A program made the translations under genes and the position numbers. The notes beneath the pieces are model-generated. The model saw nothing but the letters and a program-made list of their open reading frames with translations. It made no database searches and was not told the DNA's origin. From NCBI GenBank assembly GCA_050949165.1, contig JBMNFF010000001.1, forward strand, positions 434,001 through 498,000: DNA of 64,000 bases, given 5' to 3'. This document shows, piece after piece, positions 50,294 to 58,768 of the stretch. Positions within the stretch are counted from its first letter, which is position 1. Every line of letters starts with the position of its first letter. The stretch comes from DAIOXA01 sp050949165 (GTDB lineage Bacteria > Bacillota > Proteinivoracia > UBA4975).

Positions 50294-51912
50294 TATTCAA
50301 TGGCGATGATAAAGAAGTACAGCGGCTGCCCGCCGGAGTGGAGCTCGATTTCACAATCGGGATGGGCCTCGCCGAGACGGGCGGCAATTGCTTCAGCCTC
50401 TTCCCGCTGCACTTCCTCCCCATAAAACAAAGTAATGATTTCCGAGTCTTCATCCACCATCTGCCCTACCAGGGAGAGGGTGGTCTCGGCTATCCCCTCT
50501 TCTACCGCGACGATCTTCCCGTCGGCGATTCCCAGGATATTGCCCTGGCTGATGGGCTTGCCGTCAAAAACTGAATCGCGGACGGCGTAGGTAACCTGCC
50601 CGGTCTTCACCTGGGTCAGGCCCGCTTCCATTTGGGAGGCCAAGAAGGCGAGGTCCTCTTCATCGGGAGAATAGTTGAGCATGGCCGCAAGGCCCTGGGG
50701 AATTGTCTTGCTGGGGACCACCGCCACCGGCCGGTCCGCCACTTCCGCCGCCTGCTGAGCAGCCATCAGGATATTGCCGTTATTGGGCAAAATGACGATC
50801 CGGTCTGCCTTGACTTCAGCAATTGCCTGGAGAAAGTCCTCGGTGCTGGGATTCATGGTCTGACCGCCCATCACCACATAGTCCACCCCCATGCTCTTGA
50901 AGATATCTGCCAGACCAGGACCAGCAGATACCGTAATGACGCCGTTGAGCTTTGGTTCGGAGGAAATCTCCGGTGCAACCGGCTCGTCAATGGTTTCGCG
51001 ATGTTGATAGCGCATGTTGTCTATCTTGATATCTTGAAGCTCCTTACCTTGGGTAAGGGCAAAATCCAAAACCAATCCGGGGTTATTTGTATGAATATGA
51101 ACTTTTATGAGGCCGCTGGTACCAACCACCAAGAGGGAATCTCCATGCTTTTCCAGCTCGGTGCGAAACACCTCTTCACTGAGATCATCGCCGGTCACGA
51201 TGAACTCGGTGCAATAACAATACTTCAGATCTGTTTCCTCGACCTGCCCCTGCGCTCCGGGGCTAATGGCCGCCGTGTCCCGGGGAGGTGCGACAGCCCT
51301 GCCCTCCAGGTAATCCAGCCAACCGGCAAAGATATAACAGAGTCCCTTGCCGCCGGCATCCACCACCCCTGCCTGTTTGAGCACCGGCAACATCTCCGGA
51401 GTCTTGGCCAGGGTAGCCTGGGCTTCGGCCAGCACAAGCTCCATCAGCGCATTGAGATCTTGGCTGCGGGCGTGTTTCATGGCCGCCCGGGCAGCATTCT
51501 TGGCAACGGTTAGGATTGTCCCCTCCACCGGTTTGATGACGGCTTTGTAAGCCGTCTCTACCCCTATCTGAAGGGCATTGGCAAATACAGCCGGGGTAAC
51601 GCGCTCGGATCCCGCCAACCCCTTGGCCAGCCCCCGAAAGATCTGGGAAAGGATGACCCCGGAATTGCCCCTGGCCCCCATCAGCGAACCCATAGCCAGG
51701 GCCTCGGCCAGTTCTTTAATACTTGTAATATTGGCCTTGGATATTTCCCTGTTGGCCGATTCCACGGTGAGATTCATATTGGTGCCCGTATCTCCGTCGG
51801 GAACGGGAAAGACGTTCAGGCTGTTGACTTCATCTTTATGATTTGCCAGGGATGCGGCGCCGGCCAGCAACATACCCCTGAGTTGTTCAACATCTAAAGC
51901 CGAATGTTTCAA
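50293..51912 (-). CDS. fakA: Fatty acid kinase FakA (YloV, DhaL/DegV-like)
   Basis: FakA phosphorylates fatty acids held by FakB proteins to acyl-phosphates. The 539-residue protein has an N-terminal DhaL ATP-binding domain with NSLNVFPVPDGDTGTNMNLT (metal-binding Asp residues in PDGDTGTNM; about residues 30-50) and GARGNSGVILSQIFRG, and a C-terminal DegV-like domain (~300-539). The start is TTG with GAGGAGG upstream. yloU precedes it by 14 bases. The DegV/FakB candidate is at 38540-39394. Confidence 0.93.
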   Translation of the reverse strand: MKHSALDVEQLRGMLLAGAASLANHKDEVNSLNVFPVPDGDTGTNMNLTVESANREISKANITSIKELAEALAMGSLMGARGNSGVILSQIFRGLAKGLAGSERVTPAVFANALQIGVETAYKAVIKPVEGTILTVAKNAARAAMKHARSQDLNALMELVLAEAQATLAKTPEMLPVLKQAGVVDAGGKGLCYIFAGWLDYLEGRAVAPPRDTAAISPGAQGQVEETDLKYCYCTEFIVTGDDLSEEVFRTELEKHGDSLLVVGTSGLIKVHIHTNNPGLVLDFALTQGKELQDIKIDNMRYQHRETIDEPVAPEISSEPKLNGVITVSAGPGLADIFKSMGVDYVVMGGQTMNPSTEDFLQAIAEVKADRIVILPNNGNILMAAQQAAEVADRPVAVVPSKTIPQGLAAMLNYSPDEEDLAFLASQMEAGLTQVKTGQVTYAVRDSVFDGKPISQGNILGIADGKIVAVEEGIAETTLSLVGQMVDEDSEIITLFYGEEVQREEAEAIAARLGEAHPDCEIELHSGGQPLYFFIIAIE

Positions 51913-51926
51913 GATATGTTCCTCCT

Positions 51927-52286
51927 CTACTTGCCGTTGATAACCCGTACTCCCTGGACATTGACATTGATGACTCCAACTTTGAGACCGGTATACTTTT
52001 CAACGGAATACTTTACGGTTGAGATGACGTTGTTGGCAACCTCGTCGATGCGGGTGCCATAGCCCACGATGATGTACAGATCGATGATCAGCTCTCCGTG
52101 GGATTCGCGGACTTCCACCCCGCGGCTGAGGTTATCCCTCCCCAACAGTTCCACCAAACCGTCTTTAAGTTGCTTGCGCGAGGCCATGCCAACCAAGCCG
52201 TAGCACTCCACTGCAGCGATTCCGGCAATGGTGGCGATGACGTCACTGGATATATGAACATGGCCGAGATCTGTCTCGATAAGCAA
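51927..52286 (-). CDS. Asp23/Gls24 family protein YloU
   Basis: A 119-residue Asp23/Gls24 (DUF322) envelope-stress protein: GHVHISSDVIATIAGIAAVEC at the N-terminus, GVEVRESHGELIIDLYIIVGYG in the centre and GLKVGVINVNVQGV at the end (short landmarks). Start TTG with GGAGGG upstream. It is divergent from rpmB, as in Bacillus, and is likely co-transcribed with fakA. Confidence 0.94.
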   Translation of the reverse strand: MLIETDLGHVHISSDVIATIAGIAAVECYGLVGMASRKQLKDGLVELLGRDNLSRGVEVRESHGELIIDLYIIVGYGTRIDEVANNVISTVKYSVEKYTGLKVGVINVNVQGVRVINGK

Positions 52287-52362
52287 ACGAAAACCCTCCT
52301 TTGCACAGTCCTGTTTAATTTTACTACAAAATAAGCCAAAAAAAAAGGCGCAGGCCCCTTAC

Positions 52363-52391
52363 TTGTCAATTTCAATACCATATGTTAGAAT
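52363..52391 (+). promoter_or_regulatory. Sigma-A promoter for rpmB
   Basis: TTGTCA (52363-52368), 17 bases, TAGAAT (52386-52391), about 28 bases upstream of the rpmB ATG. Confidence 0.8.
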
Positions 52392-52418
52392 GTAGCTTGT
52401 GAACAAGGAGGTGGAACC

Positions 52419-52610
52419 ATGGCAAGGCAATGTGTCATCTGTGCCAAACGCGTCAGAGCGGGTTTCCAAGTCAGCCACTCCCATATCCGGACTAAGCGGA
52501 CTTGGGCTCCTAATCTGCAGCGGGTCAAGGCCAATATCGGCGGAACCGTCAGGCGGGTACATGTCTGTACCCGGTGTCTGAAATCCGGAAAGGTCCAACG
52601 GGTAATATAA
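52419..52610 (+). CDS. rpmB: 50S ribosomal protein L28
   Basis: A 63-residue L28 (bL28). It begins MARQCVICAKRVRAG with SHSHIRTKRTWAPNLQ, and the zinc-ribbon cysteines are complete (CVIC and CTRC). AAGGAGG lies upstream of the ATG. It is transcribed alone from its own promoter and terminator and is divergent from yloU. Confidence 0.97.
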   Translation: MARQCVICAKRVRAGFQVSHSHIRTKRTWAPNLQRVKANIGGTVRRVHVCTRCLKSGKVQRVI

Positions 52611-52614
52611 AATA

Positions 52615-52636
52615 AAAAGCGCGGGTGCGCTTTTTT
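52615..52636 (+). terminator. Rho-independent terminator after rpmB
   Basis: AAAAGCGC - GGGT - GCGCTTTT with extra T residues. The T-run overlaps the stop codon of the convergent spoVM-like gene (52635-52637). Confidence 0.85.
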
Positions 52637-52715
52637 ATTTTAAAATTGATTTTTTAAAAAACAGGCGAACCAGTGCCGAGACAACGGGATGCAGCTTTAC
52701 AGCGCGGATTTTCAC
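52635..52715 (-). CDS. spoVM: SpoVM-like 26-residue sporulation peptide
   Basis: GTG at 52715 with GGAGG eight bases upstream opens a 26-codon frame: MKIRAVKLHPVVSALV then RLFFKKSILK, stop. Bacillus SpoVM is also 26 residues, starts MK, has KL at residues 7-8 and VR at about 16-17, all matched here, and forms an amphipathic helix on the curved forespore membrane. The position, on the opposite strand between rpmB and thiN, is exactly that of spoVM in Bacillus. Too short for usual gene callers. The downstream end overlaps the rpmB terminator. Identity rests on length, pattern and synteny. Confidence 0.75.
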   Translation of the reverse strand: MKIRAVKLHPVVSALVRLFFKKSILK

Positions 52716-52729
52716 TTCCCCAACCTCCT

Positions 52730-52903
52730 TCATCCGGTAAATAATTTCCAGCCGGCAAAGATCAGACCTGCTCCCAAGAGACATAGCCACACTGCCAGGG
52801 GAATGGCGTCGGCCAGCAAGGCAATGCCCACCGCCGCCAAGGCTATCCCGGCCACCTTGCGGGGCAGGGCGCTCCTCCCCGTTCTGAATCTGGTTCTGAA
52901 CAC
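52730..52903 (-). CDS. 57-residue membrane protein between thiN and spoVM
   Basis: GTG 52903 lies after an exceptionally G-rich SD (GGGGGGAGGG). The protein starts MFRTRFRTGRSALPRK (basic) and continues with two closely spaced hydrophobic segments, VAGIALAAVGIALLAD and PLAVWLCLLGAGLIFAGW. No known motif. An earlier ATG at 52936 or 52927 gives a Gly-rich extension. It lies 14 bases before spoVM and may be co-transcribed, so a sporulation or envelope role is possible; unproven. Confidence 0.6.
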   Translation of the reverse strand: MFRTRFRTGRSALPRKVAGIALAAVGIALLADAIPLAVWLCLLGAGLIFAGWKLFTG

Positions 52904-52954
52904 ATGCCCTCCCCCCCCATGTTCCATACTATGCAATTGCCCAGAGAATGTGAA

Positions 52955-53581
52955 TCACCGGTTGGACCATTGGCAGATGACGGCAATTCCCCCGCCAACC
53001 CCTACCAGTGCCCGGGATTTGACGATTTCATTGCCCAGACCCAGCCCGCTTCCCGGCAGCAGCCTTAACCCCGTCCCGGAGTACTTTGCTCCCCGCAGGC
53101 TGACGGTAACAGGCTTTTCCAGGGCAAAGACTGAAAACATCTCGCCCTCACTCTTAAAGAGCACCTGGGCTTTGTCGGTAAAGATTAACTTTTGTACCCC
53201 GCTCCAGGCCTGAACACAGACGCCTTGGGCATACCTGTTCAGGAGAAGCGTATTGACCAGCTGATGATCAAAGCGCCGGCCTCCCCCCAGACCCAGTATA
53301 TTGATGCGGCGGGGCCGGTATTTTTTTACCACCCGCAAGGCCAGCTCCAGGTCGGTAAAGTCCTTTTCCACCGGCGCCCACAGGACCTTGGTCTCCCTGG
53401 GCAGGCCGGCGAGCAGCCCGGGATTCACCGAATCAAAATCCCCCACTGCCCAGTCGGGCTTCAAGCCCGCAGCGATTATCCTGTTCAATCCTCCGTCCAC
53501 GCCGATGAGCACTGAATTTCGGGAGAGTTTGCTCAACAATTCCTCGTCGATATCGGGACTATTGAGAACCAAAGTGATCAT
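52955..53581 (-). CDS. thiN: Thiamine pyrophosphokinase
   Basis: ThiN transfers pyrophosphate from ATP to thiamine. The 208-residue protein has LIGVDGGLNRII, the metal-site GDFDSVNP, and EKDFTDLELAL, followed by GLGGGRRFDHQL; a C-terminal beta domain follows. ATG 53581 has AGAGGTGATA upstream and lies 26 bases after rpe, across a terminator-like hairpin. Confidence 0.95.
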   Translation of the reverse strand: MITLVLNSPDIDEELLSKLSRNSVLIGVDGGLNRIIAAGLKPDWAVGDFDSVNPGLLAGLPRETKVLWAPVEKDFTDLELALRVVKKYRPRRINILGLGGGRRFDHQLVNTLLLNRYAQGVCVQAWSGVQKLIFTDKAQVLFKSEGEMFSVFALEKPVTVSLRGAKYSGTGLRLLPGSGLGLGNEIVKSRALVGVGGGIAVICQWSNR

Positions 53582-53594
53582 ATTATCACCTCTG

Positions 53595-53621
53595 GAAAAG
53601 GCCGCACTCACTGTGCGGCCT
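53595..53621 (-). terminator. Terminator/attenuator overlapping the rpe stop
   Basis: On the minus strand AGGCCGCAC - AGTGA - GTGCGGCCT then TTTTCC. The rpe stop TGA (53608-53610) lies in the loop. It could reduce transcription of thiN and spoVM relative to rpe. Confidence 0.75.
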
Positions 53622-54264
53622 GATGCATTTCTTTTATAACTCCGGCGGGATTCTCGCTGTTAAACAGCGCGCTTCCCGCCACCAGGACATCGACACCGGC
53701 CCGGACCAGGTCTGGGGAGTTACTGGCGTTGACCCCACCGTCGATGGACAAGAGGAGCGGCCTGGCCAATTGCCGGCGACGTCGGTCCACTTCTCTAAGT
53801 TTCTCGAGGGTGGCGGGGATAAACTTCTGCCCGCCGAACCCGGGATTCACCGACATCAACAGGATAAGGTCCACCTCGGCCCAGACATAGTCCAAGACCC
53901 CCGGGACAGTGGCCGGGTTCAAAGCCACCCCCGCCTTGCACCCGGCCTCCCTGATTGCTCCCAGGACACGGTGCAGGTGGGTACAGGCTTCAGGATGAAC
54001 CGTCAGGTAGTCGGCTCCTGCCCGGGCAAAATCCTCGATATAGCGCTCGGGCTCCCGCATCATCAGATGGACATCCAACGGAGCGCCGGTAGCTTGGCGC
54101 AGGCTCCGGACCAGGGCGGGTCCAAAGGTAATGTTGGGAACATAACTGCCGTCCATGACGTCGACATGCAACCAGTCGGCGCCGGCAGCAAGAATCATCT
54201 CCACGTCCCGGCCCATGTAAAGGGGATCGGCGGCCAGTATAGAGGCAGATACAATTGGTTTAAT
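53608..54264 (-). CDS. rpe: Ribulose-phosphate 3-epimerase, probable ATT start
   Basis: Rpe interconverts ribulose-5-P and xylulose-5-P. The 218-residue TIM barrel has SILAAD, HVDVMDGSYVPN, DVHLMM, NPGFGGQKFIP and DGGVN. The start is unusual: homology begins IKPIVSASILAAD, at an ATT (54262-54264) overlapping the rsgA stop, with a perfect AGGAGG (54274-54279) nine bases upstream. There is no ATG, GTG or TTG nearby in frame except an ATG at 54309 without an SD, which would add 15 non-homologous residues. I favour ATT. A base error or the upstream ATG are alternatives. Confidence 0.88.
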   Translation of the reverse strand: MKPIVSASILAADPLYMGRDVEMILAAGADWLHVDVMDGSYVPNITFGPALVRSLRQATGAPLDVHLMMREPERYIEDFARAGADYLTVHPEACTHLHRVLGAIREAGCKAGVALNPATVPGVLDYVWAEVDLILLMSVNPGFGGQKFIPATLEKLREVDRRRRQLARPLLLSIDGGVNASNSPDLVRAGVDVLVAGSALFNSENPAGVIKEMHQAAQ

Positions 54265-55147
54265 AGCGGTTGGCCTCCTTTTCCTTAAGTTCTTGATAGA
54301 TTTTGACATAATTCTGATAGCGCAGGGGATTGATTTCACCCCGGGCCAGATGTTCTTTGACGGCGCAGGCGGGTTCGTGGATATGCAAGCAGGGCGAGAA
54401 CTGGCAGTCCTGAGCCAGTTCGGTAAATTCCGGGTAGACCCGGTGCAGGTGGCGGCTCTCCATATCCAAATCCAATATGCTGAAGCCGGGGGTATCCGCC
54501 ACCTTGCCGCCTCCGGCCAGGGGCAGGAGGGAGACCTGGCGGGTGGTGTGCTTGCCCCGGCCCAGCTTGGCGCTGATCTTGCCAATCTTGACGGGTATGT
54601 CCAATTCGCCAACGGCGATGGCGGCGGTAATCCTGCTCTTGCCCACCCCCGACTGTCCCGCCAGCACGACAGTCCTGTTTCCAATTACCCGGGTAAGGTC
54701 TTCCACCCCAGACCCGGTCCGGGCCGAGCAGACAACTGTGGCATAGCCGATTTCGGCATACACCCGGGCCAATTCTTGAGCCCTGGCGGGATCGAGGTCT
54801 GACTTGTTGACACATATTATCCCCTCAATACCCTGGAGGGCCAGGATTGCCAGGAGTTTATCCACCATCAGCAGGTCGGGCGACGGGTCCTGGGGCGCCA
54901 TGACCATGAGGACGGCATCCACATTGGCCACCGCCGGCCGCCGCAGCTGATTGCGCCTGGGCAGGATCCGCTCCACCGAGCCTTCCCCTCCCTGGCCGAT
55001 GCTGATCTCGACGGCGTCGCCGGCCAGGGGGCTGAGTCCCCCCTGCCGCAATTTGCCGCGGGCCCGGCAGAGATAGGTGTTATTCCCCACTTCGACGAAG
55101 TAGTACCCCGCCACGACGCTGAGGATTATACCTTTGGCAAGCATCAT
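54260..55147 (-). CDS. rsgA: Small-subunit biogenesis GTPase RsgA
   Basis: RsgA checks late 30S assembly. The 295-residue protein has an N-terminal OB fold, a circularly permuted GTPase (G4 CVNKSDLDPARA before G1 LAGQSGVGKSRI, then G3 DTPGFSIL), and a C-terminal zinc site with CQFSPCLHIHEPACAV. ATG 55147 has AGGTGATAG upstream; an adjacent ATG at 55144 is equally possible. It is 13 bases from prkC, and its 3' end contains the rpe SD. Confidence 0.95.
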   Translation of the reverse strand: MMLAKGIILSVVAGYYFVEVGNNTYLCRARGKLRQGGLSPLAGDAVEISIGQGGEGSVERILPRRNQLRRPAVANVDAVLMVMAPQDPSPDLLMVDKLLAILALQGIEGIICVNKSDLDPARAQELARVYAEIGYATVVCSARTGSGVEDLTRVIGNRTVVLAGQSGVGKSRITAAIAVGELDIPVKIGKISAKLGRGKHTTRQVSLLPLAGGGKVADTPGFSILDLDMESRHLHRVYPEFTELAQDCQFSPCLHIHEPACAVKEHLARGEINPLRYQNYVKIYQELKEKEANRY

Positions 55148-55160
55148 TCTATCACCTGCA

Positions 55161-57008
55161 TCAGAAAGGAGATTCCTCCTTTTTGGCCCCGTTAATGTAA
55201 ACCACAATGGTGCCCCGCTCCCAGCCGGATACCGTCAGGCTGAAGCTCTCTTCCCATACCACGTCGTCAAAGGGCACCTGGGTCACACCGGTGATGTCGG
55301 TAACCTCGATCCGAACCTGGTCGCCGGGATTGAGCTGGCTGATATTTACAGTCTTGGAAATCTTGTTATAGGGCCGCAGCCATAGGTCCACTGAATCCCC
55401 GGGCGCAACCTCAGTCTTGGCTTCGGGAATATGGCTGGTGACAATCCCCCCGGGAGAATCCCCCTGAAGCGGTTCCCAGCGCAGAAGCCTCTCACTGAGC
55501 AAGAGCTGGGCGATAATTTGCCTGGCCTCCTCCAAGGTCTTGCCCCTCAGGTCTTCCATGATTATCGGGCGCGGTCCCTGGCTGACCACCAGCTTGACCT
55601 TCTCACCCCGAGGGATCTTACCAGAGTCGGGATCCTGACGGATGACGATGCCCGAGCCAAACTTCTCGCTGAACTCGTATTCCCGCTCGGGTATCAGGCC
55701 CAGGGATTCCAGCTCGCTCTCAGCTTCCCGGACCTCCTTGCCCTCCAGGGCGGGCACCTCGACAAGATCGGGGCCCTTGCTGACAGTTAACTCAATTAGC
55801 CTGTTTTCCTTGACGGTCTGTCCTGCTCCGGGCTTTTGAATGACCACGTGGTTTTCGGGGATGGTCTCGTGATGGACATGGCCCACCACCTGGTAGTTCT
55901 TGAGACCTGCCTCCTCCAGGGCGGCAATGGCCTCCTCCAAAGACCTTTCTGTCACCGCCGGGACCTGGACTTCATCAACCCGCCAGAGCTCGCCCAGGGC
56001 CCGGAAGCCCACGATTCCCAGGTAGACCGCCCCGGCCAGGAGGATAAAGATAATTCCCCATTTAAGCAAGAGGCGCTGCCAGGTCTTTAACGGTTTCTTA
56101 TCAGGGTTTACGGGAGTATATATTTGGGTATGCTGGCTTTCCTGGTCCAGCTCATTCTCACTCTCATTGGTCGCTGCCGTGTCTTCACCGGGGACATTCC
56201 ATGTCCGCAAAGCCGCCAGGAGTTCAGTAGCGTTCTGGTAGCGTAGGGAACGGTCCTTTTCCAGCATTTTATCCAATATCCCCTGAAGCTTGGGAGTAAC
56301 ATTGAGATTGTACTGAGAAGCCGGGGGAATGGTCTGTTGCAGATGCTTCAGGGCTATGCTGATGGGACTTTCCCCGTCGAAGGGAAGCTTCTTGGTCAGC
56401 ATTTCATAGAAGACTATTCCCAAAGAGTACAGGTCTGACTGTTCGGTGGCCAGTTTGCCCTTGGCCTGCTCGGGAGAGAAGTAATGCACCGACCCCATGA
56501 TGGAATTGGGAGAAAAGGTCTGAGTGGTAGATGTCACTGCCCTGGCTATGCCAAAGTCTGCCACCTTCACCCTGCCATCTTTGGAAATCAGGACATTATG
56601 GGGTTTTATATCCCGATGAATGATCTTGTTATTATGGGCGTGATAGAGGGCGTTGGCAATCTGGCGGACGATACTGACCGCCCGGGCAGGCTCCAAGGGA
56701 GCTTCCCGCTCAATCAGATCCTTGAGGGTCTCCCCTTCCACATATTCCATGACGATAAAATAAGTTTCCTTGTCCTGGCCAACATCATAGATGCTGACAA
56801 TGTTGGGGTGGGACAAACTGGCCGCAGCTTGGGCCTCCCTGCGGAAGCGCCGGACAAAATCCTCATCAATGGAATATTGCTGCCGAAGTATTTTCACTGC
56901 CACTATTCTGTTCAAGAGCGTACAGCGAGCCTTGTATACCACAGCCATGCCGCCGCCGCCAATCCGTTCTAAAATTTGATACCTGTTTACCAGTTTGCTG
57001 CCGATCAC
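55161..57008 (-). CDS. prkC: PASTA-domain Ser/Thr protein kinase PrkC
   Basis: PrkC senses muropeptides and phosphorylates translation and envelope proteins; in Bacillus it triggers germination. The 615-residue protein has a cytoplasmic kinase (GGGGMAVVY glycine loop, AVKIL Lys ~39, HRDIKPHN ~131, DFG ~151), a transmembrane helix at ~312-338, three external PASTA repeats (~348-550) and a C-terminal tail of ~75 residues that looks beta-rich and is not PASTA. The GTG start has AAAGGGGTG upstream. It lies 17 bases after prpC, its cognate phosphatase. Confidence 0.95.
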   Translation of the reverse strand: MIGSKLVNRYQILERIGGGGMAVVYKARCTLLNRIVAVKILRQQYSIDEDFVRRFRREAQAAASLSHPNIVSIYDVGQDKETYFIVMEYVEGETLKDLIEREAPLEPARAVSIVRQIANALYHAHNNKIIHRDIKPHNVLISKDGRVKVADFGIARAVTSTTQTFSPNSIMGSVHYFSPEQAKGKLATEQSDLYSLGIVFYEMLTKKLPFDGESPISIALKHLQQTIPPASQYNLNVTPKLQGILDKMLEKDRSLRYQNATELLAALRTWNVPGEDTAATNESENELDQESQHTQIYTPVNPDKKPLKTWQRLLLKWGIIFILLAGAVYLGIVGFRALGELWRVDEVQVPAVTERSLEEAIAALEEAGLKNYQVVGHVHHETIPENHVVIQKPGAGQTVKENRLIELTVSKGPDLVEVPALEGKEVREAESELESLGLIPEREYEFSEKFGSGIVIRQDPDSGKIPRGEKVKLVVSQGPRPIIMEDLRGKTLEEARQIIAQLLLSERLLRWEPLQGDSPGGIVTSHIPEAKTEVAPGDSVDLWLRPYNKISKTVNISQLNPGDQVRIEVTDITGVTQVPFDDVVWEESFSLTVSGWERGTIVVYINGAKKEESPF

Positions 57009-57025
57009 ATTATCACCCCTTTCGG

Positions 57026-57730
57026 TTATAGTTGAGCCAGGATAATTGTAACATTATCAGGTGCTCCTCGCTCCAAAGCGGTGGACAGGAGGGAATTGAC
57101 CTTGAGCTGCAAATCCCCTTCTCCCTGGACCACTGTAAAGATTTCCTCGACAGCCACCACCTCGGTCAGGCCATCGGAACAGAGCAGGACATGCTGTCCC
57201 GGGCTCCAGGGATGGCGCAGGACCTCCGCCTCGACATGGGTATCGGTCCCCAAGGCCCGGGTCAAGACATGGCGCTGTGGATGACTTACGGCCTCGGCAT
57301 CGGTGATCTTGCCGGAAGCCAGCAGTTGACCGGTGACCGAGTGGTCACTGGTGAGGCAACGTCCCTCTCTGCCAATGAGGAAGGCCCGACTATCACCGAT
57401 ATGGCCCGTAATCAGAAAATCCGGCAGCACAGCCACCAGGGTCAAGGTCGTGCCCATGCCGGCCAAGGCGGGGTTCGCTGCGGCCTTGGCGATAATCGCC
57501 CGGTTGGCGACGGCGAAGGCCCTGTGGATGCTCTCTTCCGGTTGAGGATACAGCCCGCCGGCCAGCACTTCAACCACCGTATCTACAGCCAGGCGGCTGG
57601 CTTCTTCACCGCCGGCATGCCCGCCCATTCCATCGGCAACCACCAAGAGACCGGCCTCTTCGTCGATGAACAGCCAGTCCTCATTATTGGTCCGCACAAG
57701 ACCTTGGTTGCTAACGCCTAAAGCCTTCAT
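57026..57730 (-). CDS. prpC: PP2C-type Ser/Thr phosphatase PrpC
   Basis: PrpC removes phosphate added by PrkC. The 234-residue PPM-fold enzyme has TNNEDW, VVADGMGGHAGGEEAS (metal Asp residues), ITGHIGDSRAFLI, LLCSDGLTEVV and GAPDNVT. ATG 57730 has GGGAGGAG upstream and overlaps the rlmN 3' end by 20 bases. Confidence 0.95.
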   Translation of the reverse strand: MKALGVSNQGLVRTNNEDWLFIDEEAGLLVVADGMGGHAGGEEASRLAVDTVVEVLAGGLYPQPEESIHRAFAVANRAIIAKAAANPALAGMGTTLTLVAVLPDFLITGHIGDSRAFLIGREGRCLTSDHSVTGQLLASGKITDAEAVSHPQRHVLTRALGTDTHVEAEVLRHPWSPGQHVLLCSDGLTEVVAVEEIFTVVQGEGDLQLKVNSLLSTALERGAPDNVTIILAQL

Positions 57731-58766
57731 CCACACTCCTCCCATCTTGCCCCGGGGTCCCTCTGCGCAATTGGCCGCAGGCCGCGTCAATCTCTGCTCC
57801 GAGACTGCGGCGTACCGTGGTGCGCAGACCCGATTGCTCTGCAAGTCTCTGGAAGGCGGCTACCCGCTTGCTGGGCCGCCAATCCAGCCCCGCAACCTGG
57901 TTGTACGGAATCAGGTTGACCAGACAGTTCATCCCCCGGAGCAGTTTTGCCAATTCCCGGGCATGCCAGTCCTGGTCATTGACGCCGTCCAGGAGCAGGT
58001 ATTCGAAGGTAATTCGGCGGCCGGTCATAAGAATATAATTTCTACACGCGGCCATTAATTCCTGCAATGGGTATTTGCCGGTGATGGGCATCAGCTTGTT
58101 GCGCAGCTCGTCATTGGGAGCATGCAGGGAAACCGCCAAGGTAATGGCTAAATTCAGCCGCGCAAGATCGTAGATCTGGGGCACCATCCCCACCGTGGAC
58201 AGGGTTATTCGCCGCTGCCCTATGTCAAATAACCCGGGATCGTTGGCCGCCCTGATTAAGGCCACTACATTTTGAAAGTTGGCCAGGGGTTCGCCAATTC
58301 CCATCAAGACCAGATTGCGCACCGGCTTGAGTGAATGGACATGGGCGTAGTGAGCGCAATGCCAGATTTCCTCGGCCATTTCTTCTGCAGTCAAATTGCG
58401 CACCAGGCCCATGGGTCCGGTGGCGCAGAATGTACAGCCCATGGCGCAGCCCACCTGGGTTGAGATGCAGGCAGTGGACCAATCCCGATATGCCATGATG
58501 ACCGCTTCTATCTTGGCTCCATCGGGATACTGCAACAGGAGCTTTACCGTGCCGTCGCCGGTCTGGCGCCGGGAGACGACCAGGGAATTGACCACCCGGT
58601 ATCTGTTGGCCAGGTTATCCCTGAGATCTTTGGGAAGGTTGGACATCCGGCAAAAATCGTCGACGTACTTGCCATAAATCCACTCCCGGATCTGCTTCAA
58701 CCGATAGGAGGGCAAGTTGTATTCTTCAGCAATTTTAGCACTTCGGCCGGCATCCAGAGCAAACAT
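57711..58766 (-). CDS. rlmN: 23S rRNA/tRNA adenine-C2 methyltransferase RlmN
   Basis: RlmN is a radical SAM enzyme that makes m2A2503 in 23S rRNA and m2A37 in tRNA. The 351-residue protein has the cluster motif CAMGCTFCATG, GIGEPLANF, and the methyl-carrying Cys in GAEIDAACGQL near the C-terminus. ATG 58766 has AAAGGTGG upstream. It lies 2 bases after rsmB. Confidence 0.96.
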   Translation of the reverse strand: MFALDAGRSAKIAEEYNLPSYRLKQIREWIYGKYVDDFCRMSNLPKDLRDNLANRYRVVNSLVVSRRQTGDGTVKLLLQYPDGAKIEAVIMAYRDWSTACISTQVGCAMGCTFCATGPMGLVRNLTAEEMAEEIWHCAHYAHVHSLKPVRNLVLMGIGEPLANFQNVVALIRAANDPGLFDIGQRRITLSTVGMVPQIYDLARLNLAITLAVSLHAPNDELRNKLMPITGKYPLQELMAACRNYILMTGRRITFEYLLLDGVNDQDWHARELAKLLRGMNCLVNLIPYNQVAGLDWRPSKRVAAFQRLAEQSGLRTTVRRSLGAEIDAACGQLRRGTPGQDGRSVDEGFRR

Positions 58767-58768
58767 CT

